Shown here: piece by piece, positions 21,996 to 30,400 of the stretch
Numbering within the stretch: the stretch's first letter is position 1
How the letters are laid out: the number at the start of each line of letters is the position of its first letter
Assembly (NCBI GenBank): GCA_905221605.1
Contig: CAJNDS010002123.1
Coordinates: 341,001 to 405,000, forward strand
Reading direction: 5' to 3'
DNA length: 64,000 bases
DNA from: Symbiodinium natans
Taxonomy: Eukaryota > Sar > Dinophyceae > Suessiales > Symbiodiniaceae
Made by a program: the position numbers and the translations under genes
The notes under the pieces: generated by a model
The model's input: the letters and a program-made list of their open reading frames with translations, nothing else
Told to the model about the DNA's origin: nothing
Databases searched by the model: none

Positions 21996-23535
21996 GGTTC
22001 TCACAAAAACCATGAACCCTTGCTCTCAATATAACTCTGGAAACCCTGCTTCAACATAGCGTGTAAACGCCGCTGTGGGAAAGTTTTAGTTGAAGGCCCC
22101 TAAAACCTAAACCCAAACCCTAAACCTTAAACCCGAAAATTGACGCCTGACCCCGGCTGGCGTCCTTGCGTCAGCGGCGAGACAGAAAGCGTGCAGACGG
22201 AGAGGCCCCCCGCAGATTCCCCGAATAAGGTCACCTGACATCATGGATGCGATCAGGGTGTAGGGTGTAGGGTTTGGGCGCTAGGGTTTAGGCACATTTA
22301 CACGATAAACACATGCACAACTCGAAGATCTAAATCCTAATCGCCTGCAAACAATGAACCCCCCAAACCCTTAAGCCCATAATTCAAAACCCTAAACCCT
22401 AAACCCCAAACCCACGTGAGTTCCAGGATGCGGCAGGGTTCTCTAAGTCCCATACTGGGTGCTCAAAATGGAACCTCCACCCTAAACCCGAAACAACTGC
22501 CTATGTGGGATTCAAGAAGCTACAGGAAGATGTGGTCCTGCGGATGAGTTAGTTGAGCCGAAACCCTAAAACCCCTGAAAGCCCTGAACGCCCAACAAAC
22601 GCTAAGATCCGAAAAACCCTATAAACCCAAAAACCCTATAAGCACTGAACTCTACACTCTGAACCCTTATTTTGAGTTGGGAGTCCAAAATCCTGCAAAA
22701 GTCGGGGCGCGACCGGGTGGTCGGCTTTAGGACACTAAGCCCCACAGCCTAAACCCTACCAGCACTCCCCCCAACTATACCCTTTAACCAAAAAATAGTA
22801 GGGTATACAAGCCCCGCCCCCTTACAAAGGGTGCGATAATTGCCAAGCGGATTCCCTTATGGTCCCCTCAGAATTCGACAATGATCACCCCCCCAAAACA
22901 CTGTTCTGGATATTCAGGCCCCTATATTAGTTGGGGGTGCAGGTAAACCCTGAACCAAAGACCAGAAACCCCGACCATTGCGGACCTTGTCTGGATCCCC
23001 GCCGAAGCTGGCAATGTGGGCCTGCCTGGCTCTATAACCACCCAACCCACCCTAAACCCAGGACCACATTCAGTTGTCCAGCTTAAGCTGTTAAAGGACT
23101 TCGTGTTTAGGCTTTAGGGCTTAGGGCTTAGGACTTAGCCTTAGGGTTAGGGTTTAGGGTTCAGGGTTCAGGGTTCAGGGTTCAGGGTTCAGGGTTTAGG
23201 GTTTAGGGTTTAGGGTTTAGGGTTTAGCGTTTAGGGCCGTAGAAACGTTTTGGGCCTCATCAGCACCTTTGCCATGGTCTGGGAGGTGCTTTGAGACCGT
23301 TTAGGGTTTAGGGTTTAGGGTTTAGGGTTTAAGGTTTAGGGTTTAGGGTTTAGGGTTTAGGGAGCTGCGGGAGCCTATTCTACTATGTAGTACATAGACT
23401 ATGTAGGGTCTACATTCGGCATCCCAAACTTCCATAAACTTCCATATTCCCACATTTCTCGCCATGGAAAAATACCACTCAAGGCCTACTTCATAGTAAC
23501 CCTAATTTAGGGTTAGGGCTTCGCAAACCCTAACC

Positions 23536-23540
23536 CCCTA
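23536..23540. repeat. 5' target-site duplication CCCTA
   Basis: CCCTA immediately precedes the 5' LTR, and the same five bases follow the 3' LTR at 32373-32377. The element therefore inserted into a CCCTAAA-type sequence. A 5-bp duplication is usual for LTR retrotransposons. Confidence 0.8.
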
Positions 23541-23827
23541 TGCGGAGCTGCAATTGGTATTGTAGAAAGGAGTTAGTGTTGGAAGTTGGAAGGGTTAATG
23601 AACCCGGTAATCGTATTTGGCTCAAGATGGGCTTGAACAGAAAGCCACAAGTTCAAAAAGAAGTGCCTGGGTTCTTAGGGTTTGGTAAGGGTGTGGATTC
23701 CTTTCCCCTTTCCTTCCCCCCTGGGTTGCTCTTATCCGTGTTCTTGGTTGTTTCTTGGTTCGATCTGGGAAATATAAGTTCAGGGCGATTAGGGGAGTTG
23801 ATTTCCTTCCTTGGTTGTCCCCCCGTA
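23541..23827 (+). repeat. 5' LTR (287 bp)
   Basis: By eye it is identical to 32086-32372 over its full length. It begins TGCGGAGCTG and ends CCCCCCGTA. Positions 23616-23626 read TTTGGCTCAAG, which equals the last 11 bases of the dinoflagellate spliced leader. The open frame running through it and out is present in both LTRs and is not a gene. Confidence 0.9.
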
Positions 23828-23839
23828 GGTTATGAGCCT
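23828..23839 (+). promoter_or_regulatory. Candidate primer-binding site (tRNA-Met CAU anticodon-arm type)
   Basis: GGTTATGAGCCT begins at the first base after the LTR. It is complementary to the AGGCUCAUAACC anticodon arm of methionine CAU tRNAs (initiator type) and not to a tRNA 3' end. Drosophila copia is known to prime from a tRNA-iMet fragment cut in the anticodon arm, so this arrangement has precedent. Confidence 0.55.
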
Positions 23840-23884
23840 CCCTGCGGTTAAGTGTTCTTTCAAGGTTTTTGGGATCAAGAAGCA

Positions 23885-24541
23885 ATGCCTTCCCCGAAGC
23901 GATGGCTCCAACTTGCCTCGGATGGTGGACAAGATGGTGGAGCTGGAAATGGTGCAGCTGAGTCTCTGGGTGAAAGATCGGTGTTGGAAGAGGTGATTCC
24001 CGACGCTGAAGTACATCTGGAAGAGGCCTTAGTTGCAGAAAGCCCCAATGCGGGTATGAATCCCAATAGGGATATGGTTAGCAATGCTGAAGCTGAAGGA
24101 CGTGCTGTTTCTGTACCGCCAAAGCCTGGTGAAAAAAGGAACTGGGATGCGACTGGTGGCATAGATCGTGAAATGGAGGTGACTGTTTTACGAGTGTTAC
24201 ACAAACACGGGTACCAGCCGTCGTCTTCGACTTCGGGTCGAATGGTAGACCAAGAGTCTCAGACCGATCTGATTGGAGAAGTGCTACAAGCGACCAGGAG
24301 GCCGTTGAAAAAAAAAAAAAAGGGTCCATCTTCGAGTTCCCAAGGTGGTGGAAGCGGTCACAAACAGAAGGGTGCGGACGGCTTTGAAGCTGCACCTGCT
24401 GCTGAATACGCCATGGGGGAGAAGGAGATCCTACAGATGGAGGCTGAACGGTTGCGACAGCTGTCAGAAGAAGAGGACGAGATGCGACAGGTTTCTGAAA
24501 GGGACGGTTTTCGGAAAGACGAGCATCTGATCCAAGTGTGA
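23885..24541 (+). CDS. Element ORF1: N-terminal part of the polyprotein (218 aa)
   Basis: Starts at the first ATG after the primer-binding site (MPSPKRWLQLASDGG) and ends at TGA 24539-24541. Composition is low-complexity and acidic, with a KKKKK patch coded by a 13-A run at about 24307. A charged helical, coiled-coil-like segment near the end (EKEILQMEAERLRQLSEEED) follows. No catalytic motif. The next frame (WW domain) begins only a few bases later in the +1 frame: reading past HLIQ with a +1 shift gives ...DGTMWELHLHEDG, which is continuous with the WW domain. So ORF1 and ORF2 probably form one product, through a +1 shift, a sequence error, or termination-reinitiation at this point. Confidence 0.65.
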   Translation: MPSPKRWLQLASDGGQDGGAGNGAAESLGERSVLEEVIPDAEVHLEEALVAESPNAGMNPNRDMVSNAEAEGRAVSVPPKPGEKRNWDATGGIDREMEVTVLRVLHKHGYQPSSSTSGRMVDQESQTDLIGEVLQATRRPLKKKKKGPSSSSQGGGSGHKQKGADGFEAAPAAEYAMGEKEILQMEAERLRQLSEEEDEMRQVSERDGFRKDEHLIQV

Positions 24542-24548
24542 TGGCACA

Positions 24549-26999
24549 ATGTGGGAATTGCACCTCCATGAAGATGGGAGACAATATTATTACTGCCTGG
24601 ATACGCACGAAACCAAGTGGACATTGCCGGTGGTAGGTGAAAAGGTGAAGAGTGACGAGGTGGTTGGGTCTCCTTTGGGCAATGAGCTGGAAATGGAGGC
24701 AGCACTGGATTCTTCATCCTCTACTCCGAAGACTGAGTCTACGAGGGCATTCCAGGGTAGTGTAAATAGTTTAGGTGAAAAAGATTTTTCCTCTACTATC
24801 AGGGATAGCGGTCCTAGGGCTGATGGTGACGCCCCGACCTCGGGTTCTCCTGATGAGGAAGGGATTCCTGGGAACCAAGCCAACATCGCTGGAGCTCAAC
24901 ACCTGGATCGGGAAGAAACAGAAGCGCTTTCTGAGGGTGGGGCAGCGATGGAATTGGTGGATCCAGAAGAGAAAATGCCCAATGAGGTGATCGGAACTGT
25001 GTCGGCTGCAGAAGAGCGAGTGGTGGATGTGGTACCTGTTGTTCAGGAAGGTGGTCCTGGAGATTCGGAGGATGGAGAGAAAAAGTTGTGTGTTACGACT
25101 GAGGAGGTCTCTTCGTTTGGTGCCAAGAATTCTGCCATTCAAGGGGAAAAAGAAGCTTCTGGAATAGCTGGAGACACGGATGATCTGAAAAATGAGGCCT
25201 GGAGCGCCAATGATGCGCGGGTTGATGCGCCAGATATTACCTGGAGTGCGAAGGAAGCACGGGTTGAGGTGCATGTGGTGGTACGTTCCACGGGCGACTG
25301 CAACAATGGGGCGCAGGTCTCCGCAGCAGCTGATGATGGAGGTTCACAGGTGGACGCACTGGTGCAACCTGAAGTTAGCAGCGAGGAACGAAATGACAAG
25401 GGCTACACCGGAGCCAATGAGGCAGCTGTGGTCAATGATGGTGGAAATTCTCCTTTGGAGGCCATGGAACCAAAGGAGCCTGCGGTGGAAGAAAGCGTGC
25501 CTGCCGTGGATGATCGACTCAATTGCCCTGCAGTGGAAGAAGATTTGCCTGCTGCAGAAGGTGAGACAAAGGACTCCAATGATGGGTCCACTCCCATGAA
25601 GGGAGAAGCGTTGCCGTCTGGAAGTTCACCGGAAGTCGACACCGAGCGAACTACAGCAGATGAGGCAAAGCCGTTGGCGGAGAAAAAGGGAGGTCCTGAA
25701 ATCCAGGAGCACAAAAAAGATGAGCTTGTGGGACTCGTGGAGCAGGACGAGCAGTGTGACCCAAAGGTGAAGACAAAGGATGCGCCAGGAGCCGATGATA
25801 CAGAGATGGTTTCTGAAGAGCGTGTAAAGAAAGTGCCCCGAGCGGGAGCCTTGGAGTCACCTGGGCCACATTGCTATCAAGAGGGAGATGAGATCATGGG
25901 TCTAGTGCGCTGCATCAATGGGTATGGAGCCTTTTTGGACCATGGGGATATGAATGTATTGATTCCTGCAGAAGGGAACAATGCATATCAGTTCAAGTTT
26001 GGTGATACTGTCAATGGAACAGTGAAACGAGTGGAAGATGATGGTACCATAATCTTGGACACCTTTCTGGTTTTGGAAGAGGACGTGGAGGACTCTTCTT
26101 CGACGCTGCGGAAGTGGAAACCCAGCGGCTGGAGTACGTGGTGGACGGATTCATGGTATGCTGGTCAATGGTACCAAGATTCCAACGGTCAATGGGACTG
26201 GAAACAGGAGGAAGAGCAATCCGATGAAGAGCTTGTGGTACAGGAGTTGTCTTCTGAAGAACGAAAAGAAAGGCAACTTTATGGAGAAAAGATCTACAAA
26301 GCTCTTCTGGAGAATGGAAATGAAGAGGAAGCCTATGTTGGCAAAATTACTGGGATGCTGTTAGGTCGGCCGATGGAAGATTTACAGGAGTGTGTTGCGG
26401 ATCAGGCATTCCTCAATGCGGAAGCTCGGCGCGCGTATGGCATCTTGCAAGATGATGGTTGGGAGCCTGATGGTACAGAAAACACAGGTTTGGGGGAGTT
26501 AACCACCTTTTCCCGAACACAGTACCACAACGCGCTCTTCGAACTGGCACGTAGGAAAAGGAGATTTTCTCGACCAGTTGTGGGTGATGCGGTGGCAGTG
26601 GTGCTGGATCAAGGGGAAGAGGAGTTTTGGAACGCGCTTTGGTTGGACACCAAGCTATTTTTGCAGGAGCTTGATGGTGCAGTGCAATCCATGAGCAAAA
26701 GGGAGAACAAGCCAATGGAAGCCTACATGGATCCTGACCAGTACAAAAAGGCTTACATGACACCAAAGACGGTGTTGTCACCTGGTTACAGCAAGCTGTG
26801 CAGGTTCTTCAATAAGGGAAGGTGTCGCAATGGCGATGGGTGTCCCTATGAGCATCGTCGGTACGGTGAAGGTTGGCCAGAAGGGGGTCAACTGATCCAA
26901 AGAATAGCCAAGAAGCTGATGATGAGGACGGGAACATCGGTGACCCTCCCACAGAGGAAGGTACAGTGGATGAGGCACAGCAGGAGCGGGAGGATTTAG
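24549..26999 (+). CDS. Element ORF2: WW domain, S1-like domain, CCCH finger (816 aa)
   Basis: Residues 2-27 form a textbook WW domain (W2, DGRQYYY, T.W, P), a module that binds proline-rich peptides. Residues about 30-440 are acidic and disordered. About 445-510 matches an S1/OB fold (GDEIMGLVRCINGYGAFLDH, then LIPAEG, FGDTVNGTVKRV), which binds RNA. A tryptophan-rich patch follows (GWSTWWTDSWYAGQWYQD, about residue 525). About 749-768 is a CCCH zinc finger, C-X7-C-X5-C-X3-H (CRFFNKGRCRNGDGCPYEH). The last 40 residues are in the wrong frame. At the GGGGG run near 26883, shifting back one base gives WPEGGSTDPKNSQEADDEDG, continuous with ORF3. This is an RNA-binding architecture, not a classical Gag-Pol. 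Confidence 0.75.
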   Translation: MWELHLHEDGRQYYYCLDTHETKWTLPVVGEKVKSDEVVGSPLGNELEMEAALDSSSSTPKTESTRAFQGSVNSLGEKDFSSTIRDSGPRADGDAPTSGSPDEEGIPGNQANIAGAQHLDREETEALSEGGAAMELVDPEEKMPNEVIGTVSAAEERVVDVVPVVQEGGPGDSEDGEKKLCVTTEEVSSFGAKNSAIQGEKEASGIAGDTDDLKNEAWSANDARVDAPDITWSAKEARVEVHVVVRSTGDCNNGAQVSAAADDGGSQVDALVQPEVSSEERNDKGYTGANEAAVVNDGGNSPLEAMEPKEPAVEESVPAVDDRLNCPAVEEDLPAAEGETKDSNDGSTPMKGEALPSGSSPEVDTERTTADEAKPLAEKKGGPEIQEHKKDELVGLVEQDEQCDPKVKTKDAPGADDTEMVSEERVKKVPRAGALESPGPHCYQEGDEIMGLVRCINGYGAFLDHGDMNVLIPAEGNNAYQFKFGDTVNGTVKRVEDDGTIILDTFLVLEEDVEDSSSTLRKWKPSGWSTWWTDSWYAGQWYQDSNGQWDWKQEEEQSDEELVVQELSSEERKERQLYGEKIYKALLENGNEEEAYVGKITGMLLGRPMEDLQECVADQAFLNAEARRAYGILQDDGWEPDGTENTGLGELTTFSRTQYHNALFELARRKRRFSRPVVGDAVAVVLDQGEEEFWNALWLDTKLFLQELDGAVQSMSKRENKPMEAYMDPDQYKKAYMTPKTVLSPGYSKLCRFFNKGRCRNGDGCPYEHRRYGEGWPEGGQLIQRIAKKLMMRTGTSVTLPQRKVQWMRHSRSGRI

Positions 27000-27466
27000 C
27001 CTTCCGGGCCAAGTACAATTTTGGCAAAGGTGCATCAAAGGGTGAGCCTACGTCAGGTGAGCCAAAAGGTCGGCTGTGCTTGTATTACAATCAAGGTGCT
27101 TGTAAATATGGGACTGCATGCAGGTACCTTCACAACGATGATGTAGCATTGGAAGGGACTTGGGAGCCCGGCAAATCTTGGGACAATGCTTCCAGGAAGG
27201 CGCTAAGGGACGCAGGGTTCCACAATTGCTGTTTCGATTATTACCTCCGAGGACGTTGCCGGAAAGGGTTAAATTTCTGCAAGTACTCACACGACGAGAT
27301 GTCCGAGGAGCGGTCAACACTCCTGAAACACCTGGTACACGTGGCCAATCAGGTCCGGTTTGAAAGGAGAGAGGATGGGAGATCTCGGACAGAAGCACTT
27401 TTCAGCCACCTGCAAGTGGGGGAGCTGAATCCTCCTCATCCTCGGCACCAAAAGCACTGCAAATGA
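26873..27466 (+). CDS. Element ORF3: two CCCH zinc fingers (no start codon of its own)
   Basis: The frame is open from 26870 to TGA 27464-27466 but has no ATG before the zinc fingers, so it must be translated as a continuation of ORF2. It encodes an acidic linker, then CLYYNQGACKYGTACRYLH (C-X7-C-X5-C-X3-H) and CFDYYLRGRCRKGLNFCKYS followed by H (C-X8-C-X6-C-X3-H). CCCH fingers of this type bind single-stranded RNA. Near 27410 a second one-base step back at TTTT gives EALFQPPASGGAESSSSS, continuous with ORF4. The nominal stop overlaps the ORF4 ATG as ATGA. Confidence 0.7.
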   Translation: MARRGSTDPKNSQEADDEDGNIGDPPTEEGTVDEAQQEREDLAFRAKYNFGKGASKGEPTSGEPKGRLCLYYNQGACKYGTACRYLHNDDVALEGTWEPGKSWDNASRKALRDAGFHNCCFDYYLRGRCRKGLNFCKYSHDEMSEERSTLLKHLVHVANQVRFERREDGRSRTEALFSHLQVGELNPPHPRHQKHCK

Positions 27467-30400
27467 CCAATGTGTCACAAAAAGATGGTGAAAAAGGTAT
27501 TCTGGATGAAGTAGAAGCTGATGAGCAAAAGAATTCGGTGGCTGCATCCACTAGTACTCAGCTTCACAATCCGGAGGAGCCGATTGAAAATTGGATGGCT
27601 CGCAACGCACACCTGTGGGTGTATACCCCTCATGTAAGTGAGGTGATGATTACGCTTGGTGTGACCAATGTGTCGGACTTGCAAGAGTTCATCTTTGTGG
27701 AAGATTTGGTTGACAAAGGGATCAACAAAGTGACCGCATGCAAAATTCTGCAATTGGTGGGTGAGGTCCGATATCGACCGGGAGGACCGGAAAAGGCAGT
27801 TCCTTCTGATGCATCTGTACGGGTACAACAATCTTCTGGGAACAAAGGGACTGGAAGAGCGGCGGTGCGAACCCTCACTCAGGTGCGTGAAGCTGAAGAC
27901 TCCGGTGCAAAAACTATGCCGAGAGGCTCCTATCGGGAGCTTTTTGATAAGGTCAGGTACCGTGATGGTTGGACGCTTGCGCAGAGGTCTCCGTTGTGCG
28001 TACAGAAGCTGCGGTTGGTGGGAGTTGGAATGCCGCCGGTGAATCCACCAACGAAAAAGTATCGGTCAAGATCAAACCCTGTAAGAAGGGGAAGGCCCTT
28101 GCTGGACAAAAAACAGGTGCGACAGGTGCCACGATCTCGGTCACAACGACGAGTGCAACTGGCGGAAGTGGTGGAAAAACCGAAGCCACTGGAGCCGGTG
28201 AAACCTCGTGGTGGTTTGTCGTATCCATTCAGCAGAGCGTGGGCAGATGTGGTGGATGATGATGACCAGGCGGAGGCTTTGGTCTCGTATGCCGCTTCCT
28301 CAAGCCCTTCAAGCGAGGAGGAGACCAATGCGGTACAACGCCTGAAGGAACTCTTTTTGCAAGAAAGGGATTCGTGGAGAACTGCGAGTCGTGGCAATGT
28401 TCCACAAAGTGGTTCTTCAGGCTCCAGTGATGGGCCGAAAAAATCGGTTCACCTTGGCGAAGGGCGCGACAAAGCGTCGCGGGGGGAGACCCGCCAAGAA
28501 GTGACTTCACAAGTTTTTTCGCTACCACAACCTTCTCGTCGAGCTGAACGGTCTCAAAAAAGAACAAGGGATGGTTCAGTTATGGTTGGTTCGCTGGCGG
28601 TGGGCTCCACGGATGAGGTTTTACCTGGGCAAGGTGCTGCTGGACAGGTGAATGTCTCTGAAAGCGCTCAAGTTCTTCCTGGGCATGAAGTGGCTGGACA
28701 GGAGACGGCGCCGGAAGGAGCAGTACAGATTTCTGGCGAGGAGACCGACCAAAAAGAAGGAGAAGGCGGGAGCAATGATCTCCGTGGTAATGATGCGAAG
28801 ATGTTGGATGGTGGTCCGGTGAGGAGTGACCTTCAGCAATTGCTGGTGAAAGGCCTTCTGACTCGAATTTATTGGAAGGTTGCAGTTGGCAAGTTGCCAA
28901 TGGGGCAAAGAGATTGCCAAAAAGGGTCCAATAAGATGGATCGAAATTTGGTTATTAGCATGTCATCCGAGGGTGCAAGCGAACAGGATGAGAACCTGGC
29001 ACTGGAGGACGATGCTGATCAGTCAATGGGAGACGGTGCAATGGTTATGGTGTATGATCCAGGAACGCTGATCCAGTCGCCAACAACTGATTGGGTTATG
29101 CGTCGCGGTCTGACCGATCGTACCGTCTGGCCAGCAATGGCGCACCTGGCACAGAGGATATGTGCTGAAATGGTTCAAGTGGATGAAATGAATGCCCAGC
29201 TAGGGACTGGAACACTCCTTTTTCAAAGGAGAGATCAAGGATATTATACTGACCTGCATCATTCGTTCCATGACAACCCGTGCTTGCCGGCGGTGGGGAA
29301 TTACCCTCTTTCGGTGATGGGTGCCTTGTTGTCTCCTGGTCTGGAAGGGGAATTCAAGAATACGGACAAGTTTGGTACTGCTATGGAGGCAATTGCCTAT
29401 GATTGGAGCCGCAGTCCAGGCATGGAAGTTCATATTGAACTTATGGCGAGGGTAGCCAAAATGGTTCACCCATTCCTGAATCTGGGAGCACAAGGGTCGG
29501 TGATGGTTTCAGAATTTCTCTGGCAGCGCGGGAGGGCTCGGTTGATGGAGTTTCTTCAAGCGGCGACTTGTGCGGACCAATTGGAGGCTCTCTGGAGAAG
29601 GATGGACGACGATGCGGATGAGGAGGTGGATCCTTCGACAGCGATGCTGGAAGTTCTTGGACTAGAGGATGCGGTGCTTGATCAAGGGAACAATGAATCC
29701 CTTATTCCCATTGAAGATGCTGGAGGTGAGACAAGCGGTGACACTGGAGGGAAGGGCAAAGCGCCAGAAGTTTCTCCGGAAGAGGAGAAATCCAGTGGGT
29801 CATCCAGACTGGCGGACACAAGGATTTTCTTGTGGTCAGTGTACTCCCGCGTGGCTTCGAATTTCTCTATGCAGGACCGCACTACTGGTAAGATCTTTGA
29901 CAGCACCAAAGGATATCCTGGTGAAGGACCAAACAATGATGACAATCCTTCCTCTAAGGGGAACTTTCCCTGGATTTCAGAAGACTACCTCGACGAAGTG
30001 GTGTCAAAAAAGATGGAAAGGTCTTCAGATATGGATGGGTTTGTTCCGGGAAGTGAGGGATCATTGGAAAAGGTAGAGGTGGAGAATGTTACTGCCTCTA
30101 AAATTCTTATGGCTCTTTGGAAGAAGGGACATAGAGTTGGGTTTAGAAGGTTGCGTCGTTTGAATGCATCTGGATGCAAGGTTGGAGCAATGAAACGTCC
30201 AATCAAAAGGGTGCAGAAGATTGGCGCTAGGAAGGCCTTCATGAAGATGTTCAATGTTTTTGGATCGTCTCAGCATGGCTCAGGAGTTGGCGGAAAACCG
30301 ATCATGAAGGTGGTAGGACCAAGGCCAGGTTTTCCAGCTGTACTCCAAGCACCAAATACTGATAGCACGTCGGGTGAAGGGAGCAGTCCCCAGGTACATG

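Larger units (their letters stand above)
20300..23530. other. Gene-free stretch: telomere-type and variant repeats
   Basis: Includes a mixed array at 20743-20967, a diverged GGGTTTTGG-type region to about 21400, TA-rich microsatellites at about 20411-20462 and 21655-21705, and telomere-type tracts at 23102-23228 and 23300-23361. No gene recognised. Confidence 0.7.

Noticed and set aside
23540-23851. 103-aa open frame starting in the 5' LTR (and a similar one in the 3' LTR)
   Set aside because: The frame merely runs through the LTR and ends in different flanking DNA in each copy. No domain.
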